Part shown: piece by piece, positions 17,041 through 25,620 of the stretch | How positions within the stretch are numbered: position 1 is the stretch's first letter | Layout of the letters: the number at the start of each line of letters is the position of its first letter | Assembly: GCF_017884005.1 (NCBI RefSeq) | Contig: NZ_QFAY01000013.1 | Span: 1 to 64,000 of the forward strand | Reading direction: 5' to 3' | DNA length: 64,000 bases | From: Streptococcus panodentis | GTDB lineage: Bacteria; Bacillota; Bacilli; Lactobacillales; Streptococcaceae | Program-made: the position numbers and the translations under genes | Notes under the pieces: generated by a model | Told to the model about the DNA's origin: nothing | Seen by the model: the letters and a program-made list of their open reading frames with translations, nothing else | Database searches by the model: none

Positions 17041-17489
17041 CCAATAATTTCGGAAAGTGCTTTGGTTTGCATTTCTGCTGTCACATCGTTTTCCTTGGCT
17101 TGAGTTTTCGCTAATTCCAGCCCAAGTTTTAAGTTGTCGATATGTTTGAAAATCTTTTTCCTGAAAAAAGCAGACGCCACCATTTCATCTTGTACAGCTT
17201 CAAACAGTTCCTCTTGCGGATCGTCAGCGTCAGACTTTTCAAAATAGTCTTCAATAGCTTTCAGCGCTTCGTCTTCTGTCACCGCCTTGCCTTTCTTAGA
17301 CCCGCAGTATTGAATTAAATCAACCAGCCCTTGATCATCGCGATTAACAATCTTGTAAAACAGAGTGCCGATGCCATTATTTGACGGTTGGCCGTTTTCG
17401 TCCTTGGTTGCCATTTCTTTGTCGATTTTGAACATCAAATGGTAATCAAACTTAATTTCAATGATTTTGTTTCCGATTTTAAATTCCAT
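17016..17489 (-). CDS. Tail assembly chaperone (gpG-type)
   Basis: 157 residues from the ATG at 17489 (an upstream ATG at 17510 lacks a ribosome site). It keeps the tape measure protein soluble and helps tail tube polymerisation. Position between tail tube and tape measure, the MEFKIGNKIIEIKFDYHLMFKID N-terminus and helical C-terminus match Gram-positive phage tail chaperones. The end overlaps a -1 open frame that continues to 16708. Confidence 0.75.
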   Translation of the reverse strand: MEFKIGNKIIEIKFDYHLMFKIDKEMATKDENGQPSNNGIGTLFYKIVNRDDQGLVDLIQYCGSKKGKAVTEDEALKAIEDYFEKSDADDPQEELFEAVQDEMVASAFFRKKIFKHIDNLKLGLELAKTQAKENDVTAEMQTKALSEIIGKMENALS

Positions 17490-17564
17490 GTGTGGTTCGT
17501 TCTCCTTCATGCAAAATAAAAGGGCGACCCGCGACGGCCACCCCTCTAAAAGTTATGTTCCAGA

Positions 17565-18152
17565 TTATTTCTGGATGTTGTCGTAGTCTCCGGTAGTTTC
17601 CCCCGGGTTTTGGTATTCGTAGATGTCGTTGAGTAAAGCCAGTTCTTCAGCAGAAAGCGGGAATTTGCCATCTTGCAGGCGGCCGACGATACCAGCGGTG
17701 TATGACAATTCGACAAATTCTTCTACACCGTCGTTGAACTCAACATCGTCAGTGATTTTGGCATAGCCAAACTTCGCAGGGTAAGCATCCTTTTTATTTG
17801 GGTCTTCGCCAATTTGAGATTTGACACTTTCATCAACAACGACACGCCAGATCTTAATAGAGTCACCTTTTGCTTGCGCATCTAAGATGACATTAACTGA
17901 CGGATCCATTGGCGCGAAGTACTGAGTCAGTTCGATTGAATGCTCGTCACTTGATTTCTCAAGCAAGCGCCCTTGTTGCGTTTGCTCGTCCTGATACTCG
18001 CCGCCAAGGGTCATGCTGCCGTCTGTACGATATGCAGGCAGCAAAGCACCAGTTCCTTTTTCGGCGTGGATTGATTGAATGAAATAGAATACTTTTTTAC
18101 CGACAATTGGCTTTGCGGTAGTAATCTTCACTTTTCCTTTTTCTTCAGTCAT
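17565..18152 (-). CDS. Major tail (tube) protein
   Basis: 195-residue beta-rich protein that polymerises into the tail tube (phi13/TP901-1 type). Features: GKKVFYFIQSIHAEKGTGALLPAYRTDGS near the N-terminus, a middle part with DAQAKGDSIKIWRVVVD, and an acidic C-terminus ending EYQNPGETTGDYDNIQK. It follows the connector genes, as expected, with a short gap before the chaperone. Confidence 0.85.
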   Translation of the reverse strand: MTEEKGKVKITTAKPIVGKKVFYFIQSIHAEKGTGALLPAYRTDGSMTLGGEYQDEQTQQGRLLEKSSDEHSIELTQYFAPMDPSVNVILDAQAKGDSIKIWRVVVDESVKSQIGEDPNKKDAYPAKFGYAKITDDVEFNDGVEEFVELSYTAGIVGRLQDGKFPLSAEELALLNDIYEYQNPGETTGDYDNIQK

Positions 18153-18167
18153 TTAAGACCTCCTTGA

Positions 18168-18527
18168 TTAAAGTATTGTTTCGGTCATTCTGATTACGAT
18201 ATGATAGACTTCCCGACCGATAGAGTTGTCCATCAATATGCTTGATGTTGTCCGTGTGCTGCGGCCCAGCAATCGGATAGCCTGCGATTTGACATTTTCG
18301 GCATATACCCGGCTTTTACTTCCGGACAAGTAAATATCAATCTGCACCGTGCTATCCTCGATTATAAGACCCGTCTGCGCCGTTTTTGATGTGTCCGATG
18401 TAATTGCACCGACCACCGCGAAAGGCTCGGCTACGGACGCGCTAGGCAGCTTAAAATGGACTGGAAACCCTAACGGACCCAGCCGCTCTTTTAAACTTTT
18501 AAGTAATTTAGTTGTTGGTGAATCCAT
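18168..18527 (-). CDS. Tail terminator/completion protein
   Basis: 119 residues from the ATG at 18527, supported by AGGTGG just before; a GTG two codons earlier is also possible. Compact alpha/beta protein (FAVVGAITSDTS, VQIDIYL, YHIVIRMTETIL), the layout of DUF3168/gpU-like tail terminators that cap the tail and join it to the head. It sits between the HK97 gp10-like gene and the tail tube gene. Confidence 0.65.
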   Translation of the reverse strand: MDSPTTKLLKSLKERLGPLGFPVHFKLPSASVAEPFAVVGAITSDTSKTAQTGLIIEDSTVQIDIYLSGSKSRVYAENVKSQAIRLLGRSTRTTSSILMDNSIGREVYHIVIRMTETIL

Positions 18528-18533
18528 GACCAC

Positions 18534-18878
18534 CTACTTTCTAAACATTTTATTGAGGTTTCTCATCAGTTTCGGTTCTTCTTCGCGCACTGCAGGCTCT
18601 AGAAACGGTTGGGCGTTCATCTTCCGCGTCCCTAGCTCAACATAAATTGAATAATAGACTGGAGAGATGACCTTATACCCCAGAGCGCTGGCCTGCATGC
18701 TGTAGATGCTTTCACTTAGCCAGCCTGTATCCCAAGGAGCATATAACTTGGCTGCTCGTTCAACGCGCAGACTGGAGCGATTCAGCTCCTGATTTACAGC
18801 AATTCGAGCTTTTCGGCCTTTTTGCTGCGTCGAACGGATGAATTTGTCAAGACCTTTCATTTTGTATGTCAAGCTCAT
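18534..18878 (-). CDS. HK97 gp10-like head-tail protein
   Basis: 114-residue protein of the HK97-gp10 family: RVERAAKLYAPWDTGWLSESI near the centre (the family's APvDTGxLr-type motif), YYSIYVELGTRKM, and PFLEPAV near the end. It takes part in the head-tail joint. It overlaps the preceding gene by 4 bases and is followed after 6 bases by the tail terminator. Confidence 0.85.
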   Translation of the reverse strand: MSLTYKMKGLDKFIRSTQQKGRKARIAVNQELNRSSLRVERAAKLYAPWDTGWLSESIYSMQASALGYKVISPVYYSIYVELGTRKMNAQPFLEPAVREEEPKLMRNLNKMFRK

Positions 18879-19153
18879 AGGTAAATCACCGTGCTGTTCC
18901 TGTGGTATTTCTTTCCTTGGATATTGCGACGATGACCTTGGTAAATGACGCTGTGAAAATCTCGATGAATACCCTGTAAATGCAACTTAAAACTGTCAAG
19001 ATTGTATTTTCCAAAGATTCCCAGCTGTTCATTGTTCGTCAAGGCTGCCCGCATGCAAGGCAAAGGGCCAATCTCTGCAGTCGTAATATCATCTTCCAGT
19101 TCATCCGCTGGAGCTGTTTCTTTGATTAAGATGACCCGGTCATTATAAATCAT
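18875..19153 (-). CDS. Head closure / head-tail adaptor protein
   Basis: 92 residues from the ATG at 19153 (MIYNDRVILI); longer upstream starts run through the preceding gene in another frame and are unlikely. Beta-barrel-like small protein with RMTALTNNEQLG-like content (MRAALTNNEQLGIFGKY) and RRNIQGKKYHRNSTVIYL at the end, in the position of SPP1 gp16-type head closure proteins. It overlaps both neighbours slightly or abuts them, consistent with a coupled head-tail operon. Confidence 0.65.
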   Translation of the reverse strand: MIYNDRVILIKETAPADELEDDITTAEIGPLPCMRAALTNNEQLGIFGKYNLDSFKLHLQGIHRDFHSVIYQGHRRNIQGKKYHRNSTVIYL

Positions 19154-19163
19154 GTCGCACCTC

Positions 19164-19523
19164 CTAGATGAATCGAGCAATACCGCGAGCCCGCCGTTTA
19201 GTGGCCAGCGACATGAGGACCTGCCTATCATCTTCAGTCAGATAATCACCTTCCCAAGTGAAAGACCGCCCCTCTTCACTGTCTGCCTTGGCTCCCTCGG
19301 AATTGAGCTTATTAAACCGCTTGATGGCCACATCACGGACGATGTAGCCTGCGGTATTAGGAATTTCCGTCACTGATGTATCAGAGTAGCGATTGACAAA
19401 GGCAAGGATGCGCTCTGTGCTTTCTTTGATAGTCAAATTCAGCAAGTCATCCTGCGCTGTATCGCTTACCCCTTTCAGAAGCTTGATTTCTTTCAAAATC
19501 TCGCTTGTATCAATCGCTGCCAT
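19164..19523 (-). CDS. Head-tail connector protein (Phage_connect/gp6-like)
   Basis: 119-residue helical protein following the capsid gene. The pattern ILKEIKLLKGVSDTAQDDLLNLTIKESTERIL and YIVRDVAIKRFNKL is typical of DNA-packaging head-tail adaptors that form a ring below the portal. The end (RRARGIARFI) is basic. Position and pattern agree. Confidence 0.8.
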   Translation of the reverse strand: MAAIDTSEILKEIKLLKGVSDTAQDDLLNLTIKESTERILAFVNRYSDTSVTEIPNTAGYIVRDVAIKRFNKLNSEGAKADSEEGRSFTWEGDYLTEDDRQVLMSLATKRRARGIARFI

Positions 19524-19526
19524 CTA

Positions 19527-20411
19527 TTACCCTCCCGGTGTTGCTTTTGGTTTTTCGATAGTCGCTTCTACGACACCTTCAGGGATTTCCGCAAAGAGGA
19601 CATTAGCACCGAAGAACACTGATTCGTAGGTCAGGTTTTTAAGTGCACGATCACGCGCAACGGCAATCAGTCCGGTTTCATCTGTAAAGTCAGCAAACAG
19701 TCCGCCCAAATCGCCAGTAGCAACGTTCAGATTGGCAAATACAAGATTTTCAATCGCAGTTGAGTAAATCTTGCCTTGCGGCACGGACGGCATAACGATG
19801 ACATTCTGCATGCCCAGGAAGTTCTTGAGCAGGGTCAAACCGAATACATTAGAAGCGTCTGCGCCGACCCCAGCGCCGCCGAGATAGTCAGCTACATCAA
19901 GCGGAGAAACAAAAGAAACAATCGGAGAACCTTCGAACTCATTGAATGTAGCCAACTTAGACCAAGACTGTGCAAGTGCAGCCTGCAGCCCTGTACCTTT
20001 CACTTTGGTAGGGTTTGCTTTCAGGAAAGTAAAGAATGATTCCTTGATGCCATTTTGGATTTCGCGCAGCAGGCGATTGTCTGCTTCAGTGATAGCGATA
20101 GACGCACCGTGACGTGCAATCGCTTCAGCAGAAACAGAACGGCGCTTCTTAAACCACGCCACTTGATGCGCTTGGTCTTTGGCGCGTACCATTTGAGAAA
20201 GCGGAATGTCTTCACCTTCACCCGGATTAGTCGCATTTACATCTGCAGTCCATTTGTAGGTTTGAATTTTAAGGTCATTTGACAGCTCCTGGCGGCGGGT
20301 CACGCCAAGCAGCGCCAAAAGGTCGTTGATGTTTTTAGAAAACTTATTGACAAAATCAATGGATTTGATTTCGCCCAAGTTGTCCATAGTCGTTAATTTT
20401 TGTTCAGCCAT
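19527..20411 (-). CDS. Major capsid protein (HK97 fold)
   Basis: 294 residues, the main shell protein. N-terminal arm (to about 50), a KIQTYKWTADV/LSQMVRAKDQAHQVAWFKKRR region, and a P-domain/A-domain layout with SFVSPLDVADYLGGAG and VIVMPSVPQGKIYSTA, as in phage capsid proteins of this type. It follows the scaffold gene by 3 bases; no protease gene is seen, so maturation probably uses the separate scaffold. Confidence 0.9.
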   Translation of the reverse strand: MAEQKLTTMDNLGEIKSIDFVNKFSKNINDLLALLGVTRRQELSNDLKIQTYKWTADVNATNPGEGEDIPLSQMVRAKDQAHQVAWFKKRRSVSAEAIARHGASIAITEADNRLLREIQNGIKESFFTFLKANPTKVKGTGLQAALAQSWSKLATFNEFEGSPIVSFVSPLDVADYLGGAGVGADASNVFGLTLLKNFLGMQNVIVMPSVPQGKIYSTAIENLVFANLNVATGDLGGLFADFTDETGLIAVARDRALKNLTYESVFFGANVLFAEIPEGVVEATIEKPKATPGG

Positions 20412-20414
20412 ATT

Positions 20415-21017
20415 TTAGCCCTTTCTAAAAAGTTGGATATTTTCAGCAATCGCACGTTCGCGTTCTGCATCGTCTTTGATTGCCATGATTTCTGCCTTGG
20501 TCACACCTGAAGAAGTGCCAAGACGCGGCGTCTTCTGAACCAATCGCTCATTGACGCGTTTTTCAACTTCATCATCAAATACACCGCGCAAAGCCGTAAT
20601 CTTCGCTTGCACTTCTTCTGCAGTTGGTGCCAGCACATGATCCAGAAATTCCTGTGGCAGCCCTTCGTCAGCAAGCAGGGTTTGAGTAGCCAGTCGCATT
20701 TCACGCTGGGCAATGGCTTGCTCACGTTTTTCGAGTTCGGCCATACGCTTAGCCTGTTCTTCTTTGGTGCGTTCGTCCTTGGTCAGCTTAGCCAAACGTT
20801 CACCCTCGCTTCTTGCTTCATCAAGCGCCGTTGCTTGTTCAGCTTCCCACTTGCCTCGCTCAGCAGCTATCATCTTGCTGAGCTCAGCCCGAGTGAAAGT
20901 TCGCTCGTGCTTTTCGCTGTCTGCATTTGATTCTGTACCTGCTGCCTTATCGTTTTGAGTGTCGACAGTCTCAGCCTGATTCCCAGCCGATACAGTTCCG
21001 TTGATTTCTTCTGACAT
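20415..21017 (-). CDS. Capsid scaffold protein (DUF4355 type)
   Basis: 200 residues, strongly helical and charged (Glu/Lys/Ala-rich, TRAELSKMIAAERGKWE...). This matches the DUF4355 scaffolding proteins that precede the capsid gene in Gram-positive siphoviruses. It guides procapsid assembly and leaves the shell. A GGAGGACAACCTT ribosome site supports the start. Confidence 0.85.
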   Translation of the reverse strand: MSEEINGTVSAGNQAETVDTQNDKAAGTESNADSEKHERTFTRAELSKMIAAERGKWEAEQATALDEARSEGERLAKLTKDERTKEEQAKRMAELEKREQAIAQREMRLATQTLLADEGLPQEFLDHVLAPTAEEVQAKITALRGVFDDEVEKRVNERLVQKTPRLGTSSGVTKAEIMAIKDDAERERAIAENIQLFRKG

Positions 21018-21134
21018 AAGGTTGTCCTCCAGCGATTACGTCGCCACTCGATAGTCTCGCTTTACGCCCGGCGGCGAAACAGTGCAGCTTTTAACGCCAT
21101 CCGCAAAGTCTGGGCAAGATAAAAAGCCGTAAAA

Positions 21135-21266
21135 TTACGACTTGTGTTTGTATATGACATTTCTAATACCTTCGATTAGACCGGCTATAACTATATAGCC
21201 TAAAATCAGCAAAATAAGCAGTACGATAACGCCTGCTGTGATAGATACTAAATTCCAAATAAACAT
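21135..21266 (-). CDS. Small single-span membrane peptide
   Basis: A 43-codon gene reading MFIWNLVSITAGVIVLLILL then ILGYIVIAGLIEGIRNVIYKHKS-stop. It has a long hydrophobic helix and a basic tail, and an excellent AAAGGAG site 5 bases before the ATG. It lies between a candidate structured RNA with terminator and the scaffold gene, an unusual spot for a membrane peptide. Function unknown. Confidence 0.6.
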   Translation of the reverse strand: MFIWNLVSITAGVIVLLILLILGYIVIAGLIEGIRNVIYKHKS

Positions 21267-21286
21267 TCTTTCTCCTTTCAGGACAA

Positions 21287-21317
21287 CAAAAAAGCGCCTA
21301 GATAATTATCTAAGCGC
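21287..21317 (-). terminator. Terminator/attenuator before the scaffold gene
   Basis: The minus strand reads GCGCTTAGATAATTATCTAG-GCGC then six T residues: a 12-bp self-complementary stem in which the only non-Watson-Crick pair is a U-G on the transcribed strand. It lies inside the late operon, so full termination would shut off capsid genes; partial termination or control is more likely. Confidence 0.7.
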
Positions 21318-21321
21318 AAAC

Positions 21322-21412
21322 AAGATAGGCGGGACCGCCGAATGTCGCCCGCATTTCTCGACCCACTAGCTAAGTGGCGCGTTGGAGGCGGATACTTTTC
21401 AACCTCTATCTT
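21322..21412 (-). ncRNA. Candidate structured RNA preceding the terminator (cis-regulatory?)
   Basis: On the minus strand AAGATAG (21412-21406) pairs with CTATCTT (21328-21322), closing about 91 nt. Inside are CCACT-loop-AGTGG (about 21378-21364), GCGGG-loop-CCCGC (21352-21329) and a weaker GTTG/CAAC pair. A strong terminator follows within 5 bases. No frame in it looks coded. The layout is that of a multi-branched leader or attenuator. It does not match a riboswitch class that I can name. Confidence 0.45.
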
Positions 21413-21425
21413 TACCCTAAGTATA

Positions 21426-22829
21426 TCACATATTGTCTTTAGAGTAAAGTATTTTTTGCTCACGCTTTAATTTATTCAGTTTTTGTTTCTTGATTTTGTG
21501 GTAATGGATGATGTAGCTGCCGTCGTCTTTTGGAATCAATGCTGCTTCCATTAGGTATTTCAAGCGTTCAGGCACTTCTTTGTATAACAAAATCGAATTA
21601 TTGTGATGTTTTGTATTGTCCGCGATGTAATCAGGACTGCTGACTAATTCTTCAAGCAATAGCATTTGATCCAAGGGGAACTCGCTGCCGTGTTTTTCTA
21701 ACGATTTAGCCAAGTCGCTGTTCGTCATTACAACGCGCTTTATCATTTCCCTCGTGCCTGCAACGTTGGGCAGCTGGCCAATGACGTATTTATCGGCAAG
21801 ATTGCGCTTAATATCATCATAACCCATGCTGCTACCCGAGACGTCATCCCAGATTTTTGATAAATCATTGCTCAGCTCGCTGAAATCACTATCAGATTCT
21901 GCGATGTCACCATTCAATTCCTCTTCGTCCGGTATCACTCCAGACCGGCAGTTGAAATGAAACGGCGGCGCTGTGATACCCGGTTCTATCTCGTCAATCA
22001 GATACCGTTTGTCATCCGCAGCTATCTTCCGGCATATTTCAGTAGTCCGGTTGTCTAAGTGCACCAGTATGCGGTAGTATTTCAGCCCTGCGTCCTTGTA
22101 ACGCTGGACAGCCGCCCGATTGACAATCATAGTGCCGTCGGTCCGGACTAACGTTTCTGCCCTGCTGTTAGCCACCTTGTACTTTCGTGCTAAGTCCCGC
22201 GCCATTGTCCGCGGGTGATCCCCGCGAACAAAGCCAGACTTCAGAACCTTTTTCAAATCCTTTATCAGATTGTCTGTATTGCCCCATAGCTGCTGACTGT
22301 AGTTGTAGCCATTAAATGGCGTTTTGACAAGCTCCTTGAGTGCTGGAGCGTTGATAGTACCAGACCGGCCGCCCATAGCCTTTTTGTAGCCCATAAGCGC
22401 CATTTTCTGCAAATAGCTATCAAACTTATCAGCAATGATTCCTCTGGCCACTCCCATACGGAAAAGTATATCCAACTGAAGACTTTCAAGACGGCTGGCT
22501 TGTGCTGACGCGTACTGTTCATTCAGTCTTTTAAGCAGTTCTGGGTCTTTCTCGGCCTGCTCGCGGTACTTTTGAGCGTTTGCCTGATAATCAGACAGGT
22601 CGGTGCCTTTCAAACGCTGCAGGGCCTCTTGATAGCCTATCGATCCATCTTCGGAATACTTGCTGACAAAATCAAAAAGAGCCTTCTGCATTTCCACAGC
22701 CTGCTCTTGATAAATCTGATTCAGCTCCTTGAAAAAATCTACATCCTTGCGGTCCAAGTAACGAAAGATGTCATCTGACCGGGCTGACCAGTAATCAAGA
22801 TGATTCTGATTCTGTTTCTTCTTCATCAT
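21426..22829 (-). CDS. Minor head protein (Mu gpF/SPP1 gp7 type) with extra C-terminal domain
   Basis: 467 residues. The N-terminal 330 or so match the phage minor head morphogenesis family: a helical N-terminus, then VANSRAETLVRTDGTMIVNRAA, LDNRTTEICRKIA and a HFNCRSGVIP zinc-like motif. The last 115 residues (about 350-467) are an addition: DLAKSLEKHGSEFPLDQMLLLEEL, ADNTKHHNNSILLYKEV, DDGSYIIHYHKIKKQKLNKLK. This pattern resembles the phage-borne PBECR (Barnase/EndoU/ColicinE5/RelE-like) nuclease domains fused to head proteins, an inference. The start overlaps the portal gene's end by 35 bases. Confidence 0.85.
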   Translation of the reverse strand: MMKKKQNQNHLDYWSARSDDIFRYLDRKDVDFFKELNQIYQEQAVEMQKALFDFVSKYSEDGSIGYQEALQRLKGTDLSDYQANAQKYREQAEKDPELLKRLNEQYASAQASRLESLQLDILFRMGVARGIIADKFDSYLQKMALMGYKKAMGGRSGTINAPALKELVKTPFNGYNYSQQLWGNTDNLIKDLKKVLKSGFVRGDHPRTMARDLARKYKVANSRAETLVRTDGTMIVNRAAVQRYKDAGLKYYRILVHLDNRTTEICRKIAADDKRYLIDEIEPGITAPPFHFNCRSGVIPDEEELNGDIAESDSDFSELSNDLSKIWDDVSGSSMGYDDIKRNLADKYVIGQLPNVAGTREMIKRVVMTNSDLAKSLEKHGSEFPLDQMLLLEELVSSPDYIADNTKHHNNSILLYKEVPERLKYLMEAALIPKDDGSYIIHYHKIKKQKLNKLKREQKILYSKDNM

Positions 22830-24330
22830 CTATCACCTCGGCTCCCTGAACTGGTTCCAGCCGTGGCTGTGGCTGTTCTTCCGTTGTTTCTTTTTTCAAT
22901 CGCTCCAGCTCCATTTCTGCATCCACACCAGTGACTTGATCCAACAATTCAAAAACCGTCTGATCGCTGACAATGCCATATAGAGATTTAGCAATGTTTG
23001 CGAGGTCGTTTTCGTTCTGCGGAATATTCGGAGTGAATACAACAGCCGTATCATTGATTAAGTCATAAGCAGTGTTTTCATTCCCTTTGATTCTCCAAAT
23101 GTTGACAGCTAGACGCAGCCGACGCATAAGGCCCGCCTCAAATAAATCTTGCTGTTGTTCGCGGTAGTTGTCACTGGCCATCAGCTTGTATTTCATCGAT
23201 TCGCCGGACTGCGTACCAGAGAAGTTGTTATCCAGCGTGTCAGGCGTAAACGTAAACCGCAGAATATCATTGACCAGACGCTGCTTGTAAGCTTCTGCGC
23301 CTGTGCTGTCGTACTGCTTGACTAAATAAGACGCGTCCGGATTAGCCCCGCCGGGGTTAGGGTTATCATCTAAAATAAGGACCTGTGCTTTTTTATAAGC
23401 CTGTGACACATACAGCCGACCATTCGGATTGATACGGCCGTCGTCGAAGAAATCCTTTTCGTCTGCTCCAGTATACGGATTGCCCTTAATCATCAAGATG
23501 GCGTCATTGCTATTCTGCTGAAAATTGGCCAGTTCGGACTGCGAAAGGTCGTAAGCGTCAATATTGTCCAATACGGATTCAAACGACCCCAGCTGCTCCT
23601 CGTTGTTGCTGTATTCGTTCACTGGCACACCGTTGAAATAGTGCTCCAGTTCGTCAACTAGCTTCATGCTGTCCGGCTTCATGCTATACCATTCGTATGT
23701 ATAGATGCGGTTCGCAGTATAGACCTTGATGATTGTTTTGCGTTTGCCGTCGCCGTAGTCAATATCGTAGTAATTGACGGCCATTAGCGAGTTTTGCTCG
23801 TAGGTATCATCGTAGATAACAAATGTCTGCTCTGGCCGCAGCTTATACAGCTTAACAAAAGCACTGCCGGATCGTTCTGCGACGACTAGCAGTTCATAGG
23901 CCCGGCCGTAGACGCAAAGGTCTTTCTTGATAGAGCTGTTATGTTTCTTCTCGTTATTCTTGGCTGAAAAATCCTTAATCAGTTCAAGTATAGCAGTGTT
24001 TTCGTTTTTATACTCAACCGGATTCCCCAGCATGTAACCTTGCTCAAAAATGGTGATGTACTTAGCAAAATCGCTGGAAATGCGATTGTCTGCTGCTGTA
24101 TCATCAGTCTTCGCGGCTCGGTACTTAATGTTGTTATCGCCTTTGTAGTACCGAGCCAGCTCTTTCAGCCGGGGCAGCTGTTCCGCTTTGTGCCGATTGA
24201 CATAGCGTTTTAGCTGCTCGATCCAATTATCCGAGCCATATTCGATAGCGTCAAAGTCTTCCTGCAGCATGACGAACTGCTCATTTGACTTGTCACCAAA
24301 TCGAAAACCTTTCAAAAATTCTACTGACAT
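22795..24330 (-). CDS. Portal protein (SPP1 gp6-like)
   Basis: 511 residues forming the dodecameric gate of the head. Typical pieces: LARYYKGDNNIKYR near 65, FAKYITIFEQGYMLGNPV near 90-110, YGRAYELLVV, and DTLDNNFSGTQSGESMKYKLMASD near 360-390. It follows the large terminase after 9 bases, with a TAAGGAG ribosome site. The acidic tail overlaps the minor head gene. Confidence 0.9.
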   Translation of the reverse strand: MSVEFLKGFRFGDKSNEQFVMLQEDFDAIEYGSDNWIEQLKRYVNRHKAEQLPRLKELARYYKGDNNIKYRAAKTDDTAADNRISSDFAKYITIFEQGYMLGNPVEYKNENTAILELIKDFSAKNNEKKHNSSIKKDLCVYGRAYELLVVAERSGSAFVKLYKLRPEQTFVIYDDTYEQNSLMAVNYYDIDYGDGKRKTIIKVYTANRIYTYEWYSMKPDSMKLVDELEHYFNGVPVNEYSNNEEQLGSFESVLDNIDAYDLSQSELANFQQNSNDAILMIKGNPYTGADEKDFFDDGRINPNGRLYVSQAYKKAQVLILDDNPNPGGANPDASYLVKQYDSTGAEAYKQRLVNDILRFTFTPDTLDNNFSGTQSGESMKYKLMASDNYREQQQDLFEAGLMRRLRLAVNIWRIKGNENTAYDLINDTAVVFTPNIPQNENDLANIAKSLYGIVSDQTVFELLDQVTGVDAEMELERLKKETTEEQPQPRLEPVQGAEVIDDEEETESESS

Positions 24331-24339
24331 TCTGTCTCC

Positions 24340-25620
24340 TTACCTGAAATAATAAGACGCATTCTTCATGCGTTCTTGTGTTGATTTATTCTGCAGTATT
24401 CTGTCCTGCAGTGCATAGCGTATCGCGTCAATACAATGATTGTAGCTGTCTACCGGCTCGTTGATGTACTCGTTTGTCTTCTTGTCTTTCTTCCAAGTGT
24501 AGTTTTCAAGTTCCTCAATCAGCTTGACACAGCGCTCATCCACCACCCAATCATACTGCAGCAGGTACTGAATTCCTTGCATGACAGATCCAGGGTCTTT
24601 CTGTGCGTCGATGACATAACGGATACCAGAATTGCGCAGCTCCTGGTTTGATTTCTTTTCAGCAGAATCGGCGCGTATCTGCTCTTTCGCATAGCCAAGG
24701 TCTTTGATAGCTCCAGCTATTTTATCGTTAGTCAGGCCTTTTCTGACATATTCCTCGACAACGTACAGCTTTCTATTTGCGTCGTCTATCCTGATGTGCA
24801 TAAATGCCGACGGGTCATTGATAAAACCGTAGTCAAGCCCAAAATAGGCCGGCAGGTGTGCCAGCTGCTGCTTATTCAACAGCTTCTTTTCGTACTTCGG
24901 AAATACCAGCTTGTCCAGTGTGGCAAACTCACCAAGAGCATATATCTTGTAATAAGCTTCGTTCCGATTTGCTAACTCCTCAATGTTTTCTCTAGTCAGT
25001 TCGTCCAGAAAACGATTATCTTTGTAGGTCGTTTGGTAGACTGCTGTATTTTTCGGCGACTTGACAAAGAATGCATTATATACCCAGTTGGCCTTGCTGA
25101 CCGGGTTGAACATTAAAAATATCTGCTTGAACTTATGCTTCTTTTCCCGCAGACGCAAAGTCAGCTGCGTATAGTCGTCAAGCGTGAACTCTGACGCTTC
25201 TTCCATGACCACATCAGCCACACCCTTGATTGACTTGATTTTTTCCGGGTTGTCCATGCCCTTAAAGACAAATTCTGCGCCGTTCGGCAACTCAATGCGA
25301 TAATCAGAATTGTTGATTTTGCAGAGGTCAAGAACTTTCCAAGCCGACAGACACTGCTTGACGTCCTCGAAAATAGAATCCCGCAGCGTGGCCCCGACCT
25401 TCCGCAGAAAGAGAACCTTACGGGGATATTTCCAATCTGACAGAGCCTTGAAGACGACCTTTTGAATAACGCCGTGGGATTTGCCGCTAGAAGCACCGCC
25501 ATAGTGCACTTCGGTAAAGTTGGTATAATCAGTCAGCCGGTCATAGATGTGTTTATTAAAGACCCTGCTAGGCCTGTCAAATGTGATTTTAATGCGAGGT
25601 CTAGTCTTCGTCGTCGTCAT
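24340..25620 (-). CDS. terL: Large terminase subunit
   Basis: ATPase-nuclease motor that packages DNA. 426 residues from the ATG at 25620 (AGGTGAT before it; a GTG three codons upstream is possible). The Walker A-like stretch is YGGASSGKSHG near residue 45, the Walker B region VVMEEASEF near 140, and a C-terminal RNase H-like nuclease begins at FGLDYGFINDPSAFM. PBSX/terminase_3 type. It overlaps the small subunit gene by 20 bases. Confidence 0.92.
   Translation of the reverse strand: MTTTKTRPRIKITFDRPSRVFNKHIYDRLTDYTNFTEVHYGGASSGKSHGVIQKVVFKALSDWKYPRKVLFLRKVGATLRDSIFEDVKQCLSAWKVLDLCKINNSDYRIELPNGAEFVFKGMDNPEKIKSIKGVADVVMEEASEFTLDDYTQLTLRLREKKHKFKQIFLMFNPVSKANWVYNAFFVKSPKNTAVYQTTYKDNRFLDELTRENIEELANRNEAYYKIYALGEFATLDKLVFPKYEKKLLNKQQLAHLPAYFGLDYGFINDPSAFMHIRIDDANRKLYVVEEYVRKGLTNDKIAGAIKDLGYAKEQIRADSAEKKSNQELRNSGIRYVIDAQKDPGSVMQGIQYLLQYDWVVDERCVKLIEELENYTWKKDKKTNEYINEPVDSYNHCIDAIRYALQDRILQNKSTQERMKNASYYFR

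Noticed and set aside
21322..21412. Lysine riboswitch (AGAGG and AGTA pieces seen)
   Set aside because: The domain is only about 91 nt against about 170 nt for that class, and the conserved core cannot be traced; left as unnamed structured RNA.
21278..21463. ORF of 61 codons across the candidate RNA region
   Set aside because: It runs through the hairpins and terminator and has no ribosome site; the region looks structured rather than coding.
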